Source of the DNA: Akebia trifoliata
Taxonomy: Eukaryota; Streptophyta; Magnoliopsida; Ranunculales; Lardizabalaceae
Length of the DNA: 64,000 nt
Assembly: GCA_017979445.1 (NCBI GenBank)
Contig: CM030717.1
Span: forward strand, 27,407,132-27,471,131
Direction: 5' to 3'
The position numbers were made by a program, and so were the translations under genes. This document shows positions 1 to 9,224 of this stretch, piece after piece (position 1 is the first letter of the stretch; each line of letters opens with the position of its first letter). Below the pieces are notes generated by a model that had not been told where the DNA came from, did no database searches, and saw nothing but the letters and a program-made list of their open reading frames with translations.

Positions 1-37
1 TTTAATAGCTGATGCCATTTTTATTGGTAATCATTGA
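1..37 (+). pseudogene. Harbinger transposase, last 11 codons
   Basis: Reading from base 2, LIADAIFIGNH followed by TGA at 35-37 matches the C-terminus of the transposase remnant ending at 16116 (LIADVIFTGNY, stop). It shows that the window opens inside a second transposase copy. Nothing can be said about whether that copy is intact upstream. Confidence 0.7.
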
Positions 38-436
38 TACATTTTCATATTTTTTTTTTTTTGTATTGTAGTTATAAATACTGTTAAACGATGTTGGAAT
101 AAAGATTATACTATTTTTAAGTATATTTCGATGATTTTATGCTTATTTATTTATTGTCTTTGTATATGATGAATAGTATTGATGGCAAATTATGATAATT
201 TTTAATGCATTTTGGGTGCACTAGCAACCTTAAGGGTATTCTGGTCATTTTACCTTAATACAGCAGATTCTTGAAGCTGTATCAAACAGTAATTACCAGA
301 TTCTGGTTAACAGCACAACACTTTTACAAAGCTTTATCAAACAAGCTTTTCAATGTTTCAACTTCCGACAGCAGATTCAGACAACAGATTCTGACAGTAG
401 AAGCTGACACCAGATTTAAGAAGCTGAATCAATCAA
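1..436 (+). mobile_element. PIF/Harbinger-like element, 3' end, internally deleted copy
   Basis: This stretch matches the 3' end of the longer Harbinger-like copy (16079-17164), including the region after the transposase stop, the TTAATGCAT...GGGTGCA block and the subterminal AGATTCTGACAG-type repeats. Relative to that copy about 680 bp are missing at a join near base 196, which removes nearly all of the small GRF-zinc-finger gene. Homology between the copies stops near GCTGAATCAATC (about 436 here, about 17164 there), so this is taken as the element end. The 5' part lies outside the window. No standard GGGCC-type terminal repeat is visible at this end, so the family name rests on the transposase in the second copy. 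Confidence 0.8.
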
Positions 437-864
437 CACCTAAGCTTGTGCCTACTTTAGATATATTCAGACTTGACTTAGATTGATTTTTAGATTTAAT
501 AAAAAATATCATATTCGACCATCTTTCGGAGTCGTTTGATACTATTTTCACCAAAATAGAATCTAATATCCATCCAAATTAAAGGAAAAGTCTTGTTATG
601 AATGACTCAAACTAGCATTATCTAAGCAGAGAACCATGAACGTGCCTTAAGTGTATATGACTCGTATCTCAAGAAAAAAGCATCTATAGTTTTTTGCACA
701 CTTTGTCCTAAGAGTTGAGCTAATTGGAGTATTATTTCAAGTAGTTCGATTTTTTTTTCCTTAACAAAAGTAGAAATGAGATAACTTACAATTTTGTGAT
801 GTTCTTAATTTGAATGTGTCGAATACTAAAAATTGATTAAAGTATACAAGTGTGGGTTAAAAAT
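437..864. other. Non-coding AT-rich spacer
   Basis: No reading frame, RNA gene or repeat with recognisable ends was seen between the Harbinger-like end and the small hairpin at 865. Confidence 0.5.
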
Positions 865-948
865 GAGAGATTCTATTCACACACCAACTCTAACTTACAA
901 CACACCAATCGATGTAAGTAAAATTTGGTGTGCCAATAGAATCTCTCT
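865..948. mobile_element. 84-bp hairpin MITE, family S copy 1
   Basis: The arms GAGAGATTCTATT-CACACACCAA and TTGGTGTGCCAATAGAATCTCTC are inverted repeats of about 23 bp with two or three mismatches, enclosing about 38 bp. Related copies occur at 20819-20912 and, as one arm plus centre in opposite orientation, at 58428-58474. The superfamily is not known; a target duplication could not be fixed. Confidence 0.65.
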
Positions 949-966
949 TAAAAATTCACCTCCACA

Positions 967-1437
967 TCATGGTTTTAAATCTCGTTCAAGATGGCGATGA
1001 CTCGCCTGAATCATCTTGATCTCGTTTAGCAACTGATACAAATGTACAAGGCATCTCAACATTCATATCATCTCCCGAGATAAACGAGATGTCTCGACAG
1101 TCATTTTGCAAATCTCGGCCAAGTTAGTAAAACTAAACCGAGTCAATTGGGATTTTGATTAAAATAGTTAATTCTTTTTAAAATTTAAGTATTTATTATA
1201 TAAATAAAACATCATTTTAAAACACAAATGTCTATCTAGTCAAGTCAGCTTTAAGACTTGCAAGTAAACTTGAACAAGTCAAACAAAAATATATTAATTT
1301 TATAAATATTTTTAAAAAAATCTTTTAAAATAAATAAAAGATATTTAATTTTTCTCATATAAGAACACCTAGTTTGGGGCTGAGTTACCTAGAAATTCAA
1401 TCGAGTTGAATTGTCTCGAGGAGTTTTAAAACTATGA
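967..1437. mobile_element. Non-autonomous TIR element, about 470 bp
   Basis: The left end TCATGGTTTTAAATCTCG and the inverted right end TCATAGTTTTAAAACTCC match at most positions; both continue into CTCG-rich subterminal sequence, with an AT-rich centre. There is no coding capacity. The superfamily was not established because no convincing target duplication was found. Confidence 0.45.
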
Positions 1438-2437
1438 CACTTTATTGGTATCACAAGTTCTTGATCAGAGAGTGGCAACAAGTTCTTGATCAGAAAAGTG
1501 GGTTATCGTAACTCCTCCAGTGTATGCATATCAACTTAATAGATCAGAAAAGTGGAATTATGAAATAATATGCTATCTAAATAATAATCTCATATATGTA
1601 AATAAAACGAATGATCTATGTATATAAATAAAGCATGAAGTGAATAAATAGCTCAAATCTATTAAGTAAGATTAATAGAGATTGGCACTCTAATTCTCGT
1701 ATTCTAAAATAACATTAAACAACTTTAAAACTATATATAACATATGATTTCACTAAAAGTTAATTGAACTATCAACGGGAAGCTCCATAAAATACACATA
1801 AAACTCTTAATCGAGTATGATTTTTCAAGAAGCTTCTCTTTCCCAAAACACCCATAGATAGGGCAGAGAGAGAAAGAAAGACAGAGAAAAGGAAGAGAAG
1901 AAACAGGCTTACTAGTAAATAACCTTGGACACAGACGATATATGGTAGTTGAGGTTATCTAAAGGTGATCTGTGAAGGGCAAGGGGAGAATGAAGAATGT
2001 GCTACTATGTGAGATAATGAGATACATAGAACTGTAACAAAACTAGGTTTATTTGTTTTAACCCCCTTTTTTTTTATATGTCCATGTGCCTGCGTGTGTG
2101 CTGTTTAATTACGGAAATGAATAATTTGTCTAAAAGTCACAAATTTTCTGTATATTTAAATTGTTCACCTGTTTTAATCGATTCTTGTATTATTCAGTGG
2201 TGCAATTGGCATATTTGTTAAATTGTTAAGTATGCCCTTGGCATCACTGTTATGAGGCAATGATCTGGTCCCGAAGGATGGGTTTGGGGTATGACACAGC
2301 ATGCCTCTTTCTTTCTTTCGGTTTTTTTTAACCAGAGAAGCCAGACCATTGGTGGTGGATCTTATAGGGAAATCATGTTTTTCAGAAACCTGACACTTAC
2401 GTAGACAGTTTGCCTATGCGATTGAGGGGGCACTAGC
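1438..2437. other. Non-coding spacer
   Basis: AT-rich sequence with a short duplicated phrase (AAGTTCTTGATCAGA, twice at about 1454-1495) and a purine-rich GAGAGAAAGAAAG tract near 1865-1900. No gene was recognised. Confidence 0.4.
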
Positions 2438-2690
2438 GGATCTGCCCATAGTGACAAAATTCTCCAATTTTTTAAAAATAAGTCCCAATTAATGCACACT
2501 TCTTTCAATCGGCGATTTAATCCCGACTTATTCACAAAGCTCTGAAAGATATATTTTAATAAGAAATCTTGTTTAATATTGTATTAAGTAAAAATATACT
2601 CCCAAATTTTTCTGAAATTTACGGATTTTTTAGAATATTTTCCCTTGTCACAATTTTTCCGAATCCTGACTTTGTCACTATGATTCTGCC
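2438..2690. mobile_element. Possible MITE with CATAGTGACAAA ends
   Basis: CCATAGTGACAAAATTC near 2445 and its imperfect inverted partner ending in TTTGTCACTATGATTCTGCC at 2690 could be terminal arms of a 250-bp element. The perfect core is only about 11 bp, so chance similarity is not excluded. Confidence 0.25.
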
Positions 2691-3381
2691 TACAAGAACA
2701 TGTATTCAAATTCATTACATATCTATCCTGGCCTAGATCTATAGTATCAGCTCGAGAAATTGTGGGCAATAGAAAAATCAAGAGTGTCTTGGTTAAGAGT
2801 CAAGACAATCCACGACTGTCAGATCGTTATCCCTTAATTCTGGCAATGGAGCTACAATGAGTTTTTTAAGTTTTGGGTCAATCATGGAGTTATTGTTCTA
2901 ATTCTGGTATTGGAGCCAAAAAGACTTCAACGAGTTCTGATCATGCATTTTGTTATATCGCGATCATCATTGGTATTATTATTTGAAAAGATACTCAATT
3001 TCTTCATGGATATCATACTTCTTAACATTATTATTGATTGAAATTATTTTTTTGGGCAGAGGAACCAGGAGTCCTTCAGGTAATGCCAAGCAGGACATAC
3101 CAGCTCCATTCTGGAGCCAGCAATCTGCACTAAAGAACATCAACATGTCAAGTCTCACTTCTAAAGAAACATGATTTTCTTTACTATTATTATAGAAATT
3201 ATATTATGCAACCCTGGACACAGCATGTGTTCCAGATAAATAAGTCTGTTGGACTTCCATCATACTTTATTAGTCTATCTTATATCTTTGATTGCTAAAA
3301 GTAATGTAAACTCAATTTTTCTAACATCTATCCATCGCCTCTATATAGTTTACATGTATAATATGCCATCTATGCTAATTA
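2691..3381. other. Non-coding spacer
   Basis: Only short open frames without recognisable protein similarity or supporting signals were found here, on either strand. Confidence 0.4.
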
Positions 3382-3512
3382 GGTTTGTTTGAATGTTGGG
3401 AAAGAAAAGCCGTGAGAATCATTTCTCTTTGATTACAAATGGATTTTTGTGGAAATTGGTTCATTAAAGCCATGGGGATTGGCAATGGAGTAACTTTGTC
3501 CCAAACAAACAA
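3382..3512. mobile_element. Possible Tourist-like MITE, about 130 bp
   Basis: The left end GGTTTGTTTGAATGTTGGGA and the inverted right end GTTGTTTGTTTGGGACAAAG share the GTTTGTTTG start common in plant TIR elements. TAG flanks both sides and could be a 3-bp target duplication. The arms are short and imperfect. Confidence 0.35.
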
Positions 3513-3699
3513 CTAGAGAAGAAATCTTCATCTGTCGGGTATGACGTCCTCTTGGCTGATATTTACTTGGAGGACGAGTTGTATGCTTGATCATCTTCTT
3601 GGAAGGAGGACTTATGAGCATGATTTTCTTAGAAGATTTGGATTCCTTGTGTTTTACAATATTTACTAGAAATAAAAATTTTCTCCTATAACCATCAAA
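3513..3699. other. Non-coding spacer
   Basis: No gene or repeat was recognised between the MITE-like hairpin and the SINE-like sequence. Confidence 0.4.
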
Positions 3700-3898
3700 G
3701 GGCTGGTGAGACGGCCTAGATCACACCTCAAGATGGGGAGGTCTTGAGTTTGAATCCCCTATTAAGCTCTCCCACCTCCAAGGGATTTATACGAGAAAAT
3801 TACCTGGTGGGTGTTGTGGGAAGGGATTGCACATGCCTTTGAGGATTATAATCGGTGCTCTATAGAGGCCTGATGCCTCCAATCAATAAAAATAAAAT
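3700..3898 (+). mobile_element. tRNA-derived SINE, probable
   Basis: About 200 bp with a polymerase III promoter-like layout: TGGTGAGACGG near 3703 resembles the A box, and GAGTTTGAATCCCC at 3746-3757 resembles the B box (consensus GGTTCGAATCC), spaced about 40 bp apart as in a tRNA gene. The body after the B box is not tRNA-like, and the 3' end is an A/T-rich tail (AATAAAAATAAAATC). This is the usual structure of a plant SINE. Target duplications were not resolved. Confidence 0.55.
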
Positions 3899-4192
3899 CA
3901 TTTTTGTCTATGAAATCGAGTTTGAGGGTGAATCAATCAGCACGACTAGATCATACCCAAATCAGATCTGCTCCAACCCAAAAGTGGAGGATTTGGACTA
4001 TGATAAAAAGATAAAAATCATATAATATATCAAGTCGGTTCTAGATCAACCATATCTTGATCCAATAAGGCCTAATCTAATAAAGTATGAGAAATTAAAG
4101 TATATTTTTATATGCAAAACACACTTTTCAATTTTCATAAATAGGAGGTTAAGATGACCTATAGAGAATTACAAGCATAGAAATTATACAAA
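3899..4192. other. Non-coding spacer
   Basis: No gene or repeat was recognised between the SINE-like sequence and the left copy of the NLR-flanking repeat. Confidence 0.4.
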
Positions 4193-4734
4193 GGTAATGG
4201 AAATTTATCATTATTGGAATTAAAATGACTAGTCTGTTCTGTGTGTGTGTGTTTTTTTTTTCCTGCACATGTTTTGGTAAAACAGCCTTTAATTCATTTT
4301 TTTTTTTCATAAATTAAAAAAGATAGAGATTAATTTTATTTGTGCCCTTAATTAATTTTTGTGATAAATATTTTGTTGGAACGAGGTCATGAAGATGGCT
4401 CTGAGGATCTATCATAACCTTGTAGAGGTGATGAGAAGAAAAAGGGATATTAAACTATCTACAAATATGATTGGAACATAAGAAGTCCAAGTGCCTAAAC
4501 AAAGTGTTGATTAGGTTGGTGCCTTGAATTATTGTTGAATTTTGTTTAAAATTACATATAATTGTAATCTCAAATGCTTTCTTTCTATTTTTCCCTCTTA
4601 ACCCACAAGGTGTTGGTGTTACATATTCGCTTTTTCTATTAAATTTCTGAAGTTAATAGAAATTATCTGTGAAGCTCCATTATATTTTCTCTAATCACTA
4701 AGGTATGTGACCTTTTGACATCTATGCCTACATA
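4193..4734 (+). repeat. Left copy of the direct repeat flanking the NLR gene
   Basis: This block of about 540 bp is repeated in the same orientation at 8673-9224 with frequent identical runs, for example CGTTGGAACGAGGTCATGAA-type sequence near 4375 and 8866, and GTGTTACATATTCGC near 4615 and 9109. The unit offset is about 4.48 kb and spans the NLR gene. The block does not begin TG and end CA and has no promoter or primer-site context, so it does not look like an LTR. The likeliest reading is the old 3' flank of a neighbouring NLR paralogue, left by tandem duplication and loss. Confidence 0.85.
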
Positions 4735-4841
4735 ATAAAATTTCATGGTGTTACAACTAATTTCATCATCACCATCACCATCACTATTAACATCACAATC
4801 CTATTATCAAAATTTTGAAATGAGACAGATAATACAGGTAT

Positions 4842-4925
4842 GAAGCATATGTCATATACTATTTGTTTATCGAATTTTTGTTGGAAGCATATGTCATATA
4901 CTATTTGTTTATCGAATTTTTGTTG
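4842..4925. repeat. 42-bp perfect tandem duplication
   Basis: Two adjacent copies of a 42-bp unit start at 4842 and 4884 (each begins GAAGCATATGTCATATAC) and appear identical, so the duplication is recent. It lies about 450 bp upstream of the NLR start codon. Confidence 0.9.
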
Positions 4926-5369
4926 TATTCTGAAGTGTGACCCTACCAAACAGGTCATACCTTCAATTATTAGGTTATGGTCCCAACATCTAAAAATTAT
5001 TTTCTCCATTACCTGCCAATTACTTTGTGTTCCGGTCAACAAATGTTGTGGAGATAATTAGTTGTCGCCCTACCTGCCGGCACATACAATTACTTTGTGT
5101 TCCAATCAAAAATTTGTTGGATTTGACTAGAATGAGTACCAATCAAAAATTTGTTTGATTAGTGGTTTCAGTCATCATGATTTAAGTAAAATTTTTCTTA
5201 GATCTAAGCCAAGAATTAAGAGGCAGAGTGCAGGTCACACATTGCTTGCAAAGAATCAGCAGAGTGTGAGCTCAACTTAATTGAGATCAAAATATTTTTC
5301 TTTTTCGATTGGATTGGTTTGGTTTGGTTTCTTCTTCAGTTTGAATCTACATACCAAGGAAATTTGAAA
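4926..5369 (+). promoter_or_regulatory. NLR upstream region, no defined element
   Basis: This is the expected promoter and 5' leader of the NLR. I saw no convincing TATA box near the start codon. The phrase CAATTACTTTGTGTTCC occurs twice (about 5019 and 5088) and CAATCAAAAATTTGTT twice (about 5105 and 5142). Functional elements cannot be assigned from sequence alone. Confidence 0.3.
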
Positions 5370-8267
5370 ATGGCAGCAGAAGCTTTAGTGAAGTCTGCTA
5401 TCACCAAATTAAAAGACTTGGCAATTGAAGAATGGCAAATCCAACGAGGAATCAGCAACGACATTAAGTTCATCTGTGATGAACTTTCTACGATGAAGGT
5501 AGTACTAAGGGTAGTAGAGAAGAAAAGAGTAAGAGATGAGTTGGTGAATCAGTGGGTGGCACAAGTGAGAGACGAAGCCTACAAAATTGAAGATGTTGTC
5601 GAGGAGTTCCAATCTATGATGGAAAGTTCTCTCATTGATTCAGGAGAATCGGCTGGCGGTTGTCTAAATATTGAGTTCTGCATTCATTATGTGCAAATTT
5701 TCTTCAAGCAGATGGGGATTCGTCATCAATTTCATTCTCAAATAGAAATCATCAAGAAAGAGGTTGATGACATCCATACGAGAAGGATGAGATACGACCT
5801 TTCACAAGAAGAAACTGGCGGCCCAGACGATGAAGAAACAAGGGGAGGAGATCACGGCGTGTCTGATCCTTTCGTCGAAGAAGATGATATCGTTGGGATT
5901 GATCAAGATGTGAACAAGTTACGAGAGTGGCTGCTAAAAGAAGAAGAGGCTCATCGACGATCAATAATTTCAGTTGTCGGGATGGGTGGATCTGGAAAGA
6001 CGACACTCGTCAAGAAAGTTTACAAGAGCCTATTGGGAGGGGAATTTGACTGTAATGCTTGGGTATCTGTGTCCCAAGATTTCCAAGAAAAGGTTTTGCT
6101 GAAACGATTGGTTCAAGAATTTCATGAAAGTGGGAAGGAGGTAATTCCTGGTGACATAGAGGCGATGGACTTGGTCAAGTTGCGTGCAATAATATACACC
6201 TATTTGCAAGGGAAGAGGTATGTCCTTGTCCTTGATGATATGTGGGATGTTAAAGCTTGGGACATTGTTAAATATGCATTACCGCCTCAAAGTGGTGGCA
6301 GGGTTATCTTCACGACCCGCTCATCGCATGTAGCTTCTCCTATAGGAGAGACTCACTCCATTCACCGAGTTGAGCGATTACCCCATGAGTTAGCTTGGAG
6401 TCTCTTTTGTAGAAAGGCATTTAAGAGTGGCAATCTTTCGAGGGGTTGTCCGGAGCACTTGAAAGAAATTGGAGAGAAATTGGTTAAAAAGTGTGGTGGC
6501 TTGCCTCTTGCAGTTGTTGTCATTGGTGGTCTCATGTCGAAAAAAGACAACTCTGTATCAGAATGGAATGACATACTTGAAAATGTCAATTGGGAGCTGA
6601 GTAATAATCAAGATCTTGAAAGAGTTAGTCGAGTGTTGTTAACGAGTTATAATTATTTACCTCATTATCTAAAATATTGCTTCTTATATTGTGGAATGTT
6701 TCCCGAAGATTATGAAATCCATAAGTCAAGATTGATCCGTTTGTGGGTGGCCGAAGGTTTTATAGAAGATCATCCTCGGAAAACACCGGAGGAGGTTGCA
6801 CATGGGTACCTCGTTCAACTCATTGACAGGAACATGTTGCAAGCATCAACTAACAAGTCTTACGAAGTGGGTCTAGTAGGTTGTGGAATGCACGATCTCA
6901 TGCGTGATCTGGCCATTCATCTAATTAAGAAGGAAAATTTTGGTGAGATTTTCACAGAGAAAAGTGATACCAGAATCGTCGAGGGGCAACGTCATGTAGT
7001 AGCAATTCAGAATGGTTTGGATAGCATTCCATCAAACACGTTTAGTGTAAAAATCCGCTCCTTTCTAACATTTGATGTTGACAAGTTTTTTCCATTGAGT
7101 GTGCTTGAAACGATATTCAAGAGCATCAAAAGGTTGCGGGTGTTAGATTTGTCAGGAACAAAGATAAAACATTTGCCAAGTAATGTGGTTCACTTGATTC
7201 ACTTGCGTTATTTAAGTGTGAGGAGAACAGAGGTGAATGAACTTCCGGATTCATTATATGAGCTACAGAACTTGCAAACTTTGGATGCTCGTGATACAAG
7301 TGTGGAAAGTTTTCTAATCTATCAACAACTAAGGCATCGTCTCTTTAGTTCTTGGCGAAATTCAATTCTTGTGAGATTGTCTACATTGGGAAGAGGAAGG
7401 GGAAGCAACTCAAGTAACTTGCAGACACTAGGCAGGGTGGTCCTTGATGAAAGCTTAGTAAGCCAACTTTGTTACTTAACCCAACTCCGGAAATTAAAGC
7501 TCCATGAAGTCAAAGAAGAATATTGTGTAAGGCTTTGTGATGCCGTTGAGAAGATGCCATACCTTCGCACTTTGGCAATACGCTCATCTAATACCAGTGA
7601 TGAAGACATCCTTGATTTGGAAACCAATATGTCGTCAGCACCTCCCTTCCATCTCCATCTTGAAAAATTGGAATTAGTAGGGGTTATGAAGGAAGGGCAC
7701 TTACCGCCGTGGACACGCTCTCTGAAATGCCTACAGAGAATTAGCTTATGGGATAACAAATTAATGGAAGACCCACTTAGCACCTTAGGACAATTGCCCA
7801 ATTTGGAGGCACTTTTTCTAGAGCAGAATAGTTACTTGGGAAGACAGATTGGTTGGGGTGGCACTAGCAGCAGCAGCAGCAGCAATGAGGAACGACAATT
7901 AAGTTTTCCAAAACTGAAACACTTATCGATATCTGCTTTGCCTGAGTTGGAGGAATTGAGTGAGATAGAGGAGGGGATGATGCCATCCTTAAAGGAACTT
8001 TATATAGGTGATTGTCCAAAGTTGAAGAAGCTTCCCCGTGGCTTTCAACATCTCAAATCCCTTCATGATTTCCGACTACGAGACATGCCGGAAGACTTCA
8101 TGAAGAGGTTGCGCCGCCACCACCATCATCATCGTGAAGGAGAAATAGTAATAGAAGGCGAAGGAGAAGGAGTGGACCATTGGATGATCCAACACATTCC
8201 TATTGTTACAGCTACGGTTCGATTTGGGAAACGTGAAGCATTGATCTCTCGAGAAAAACATCAATAG
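5370..8267 (+). CDS. CC-NBS-LRR (RPM1-like) disease-resistance protein
   Basis: An uninterrupted 965-codon frame encodes an intracellular immune receptor of the CNL class. The N-terminal coiled-coil domain (about 1-170) carries EDVVEEF at 74-80, the place of the EDVID motif. The NB-ARC domain follows: P-loop GMGGSGKTT (204-212), kinase-2 VLVLDDMW (285-292), RNBS-B IFTTRSS (about 313-319), GLPL (377-380), RNBS-D with YCFLYCGMFPEDY (about 436-448), and MHD (507-509). Leucine-rich repeats occupy about 570-900. The tail has a five-His run and an acidic EGEGEG stretch. The key ATPase and MHD residues are present, so the protein could be functional. I chose the ATG at 5370 (AAAATGGCAGC context, MAAEAL start as in the family) over an in-frame ATG at 5319, which would add 17 residues of untypical sequence. 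The gene lacks introns and lies between two 545-bp direct repeats. Confidence 0.95.
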   Translation: MAAEALVKSAITKLKDLAIEEWQIQRGISNDIKFICDELSTMKVVLRVVEKKRVRDELVNQWVAQVRDEAYKIEDVVEEFQSMMESSLIDSGESAGGCLNIEFCIHYVQIFFKQMGIRHQFHSQIEIIKKEVDDIHTRRMRYDLSQEETGGPDDEETRGGDHGVSDPFVEEDDIVGIDQDVNKLREWLLKEEEAHRRSIISVVGMGGSGKTTLVKKVYKSLLGGEFDCNAWVSVSQDFQEKVLLKRLVQEFHESGKEVIPGDIEAMDLVKLRAIIYTYLQGKRYVLVLDDMWDVKAWDIVKYALPPQSGGRVIFTTRSSHVASPIGETHSIHRVERLPHELAWSLFCRKAFKSGNLSRGCPEHLKEIGEKLVKKCGGLPLAVVVIGGLMSKKDNSVSEWNDILENVNWELSNNQDLERVSRVLLTSYNYLPHYLKYCFLYCGMFPEDYEIHKSRLIRLWVAEGFIEDHPRKTPEEVAHGYLVQLIDRNMLQASTNKSYEVGLVGCGMHDLMRDLAIHLIKKENFGEIFTEKSDTRIVEGQRHVVAIQNGLDSIPSNTFSVKIRSFLTFDVDKFFPLSVLETIFKSIKRLRVLDLSGTKIKHLPSNVVHLIHLRYLSVRRTEVNELPDSLYELQNLQTLDARDTSVESFLIYQQLRHRLFSSWRNSILVRLSTLGRGRGSNSSNLQTLGRVVLDESLVSQLCYLTQLRKLKLHEVKEEYCVRLCDAVEKMPYLRTLAIRSSNTSDEDILDLETNMSSAPPFHLHLEKLELVGVMKEGHLPPWTRSLKCLQRISLWDNKLMEDPLSTLGQLPNLEALFLEQNSYLGRQIGWGGTSSSSSSNEERQLSFPKLKHLSISALPELEELSEIEEGMMPSLKELYIGDCPKLKKLPRGFQHLKSLHDFRLRDMPEDFMKRLRRHHHHHREGEIVIEGEGEGVDHWMIQHIPIVTATVRFGKREALISREKHQ

Positions 8268-8672
8268 AAACCCAAAATTGGTTGGTAGGTTTCTCAATTT
8301 CGAATATTTAATATATCTAAGACCTGTCTATTGCAGTTCTATTACAAAACTCCCTTACTCTTATCAATTTTGTTACTGAACAAACCTTGCTTTAAGAATT
8401 AGACTAGCATAACTATCTTAGTAAGATTTCAAATCTTACTAAGTATTGTTGGGCTCACAGGGATTATCAAATTGGAAATCTAACACTACAGCCTTCTAGA
8501 TTTTATGGAAAAAATTCAAAAAACAATCCTAACAATTTTTCAGAATTAAAATATTTTGGTTAAAGTGAGAATTGTCTTTTTTCCTAATCTATAAAATAGT
8601 ATTTAAAAAAAAAATGTTTTGTCTTCTAAAACAGTAAAATTTTCCCCTCTTTTACTAAATTGTTTTAATTTT
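8268..8672. other. NLR 3' flank
   Basis: AT-rich downstream sequence of the NLR, presumably containing its 3' UTR; no specific polyadenylation signal is called. Confidence 0.4.
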
Positions 8673-9224
8673 GGAAATGGCAATTTACCATTATCAGAAT
8701 TAAAATGAATAGTATACTGTTTTGTGTTTTTTTTTTTTTTTCTTTTTAAATTTTCAACGCATGTTTTGGAAAAATAGCCTTAATTCATATTTTTTTTCAT
8801 GAATTAAAAATGATAGAGATTAATTTTATTTGTGCTCTTAATTAATTTTTGCGGTAAATATTTCGTTGGAACGAGGTCATGAAGATGGTTCTGAGCATCT
8901 ATCATAGCCTTGTAGAGGTGATGAAAAGAAAAAGGGACATTAAACTATCTACAACTATGATTGGAGCATAAGATGTCCAAGTGCCTAAACATAGTCTTGA
9001 TCAGGTTGGTGCCTTAAATTGTTGTTGAATTTTTTTTAAATATGACATATAATTGTGATCTCAAATGCTTTCTTTCTATTTTTTCCTCTTAAACCTACAC
9101 GGTGTTGGTGTTACATATTCGCTTTTTCTATTAAATTTCTAAAGTTAGTAGAAATTATCTCTGAAGTTCCATTATATTTTCTCCAATCACTAAGGTATGC
9201 GACCTTTTGGCATCAATGCCTATA
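8673..9224 (+). repeat. Right copy of the direct repeat flanking the NLR gene
   Basis: This is the partner of 4193-4734, in the same orientation. It starts about 405 bp after the NLR stop codon. Differences from the left copy are scattered single-base changes and poly-T length changes, which suggests an old duplication. Confidence 0.85.

Noticed and set aside
4743..5061. Two frames of 73 and 99 codons upstream of the NLR
   Set aside because: They overlap on opposite strands and contain the 42-bp duplication; no known protein motif.
5319..5369. In-frame upstream ATG giving a 982-residue NLR
   Set aside because: The extra 17 residues are untypical, and the ATG at 5370 has a better context and gives the family-like MAAEAL start.
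4193..9224. The NLR-flanking repeats as LTRs of an element that captured the NLR
   Set aside because: The repeats lack TG/CA ends, primer site, purine tract and target duplication.
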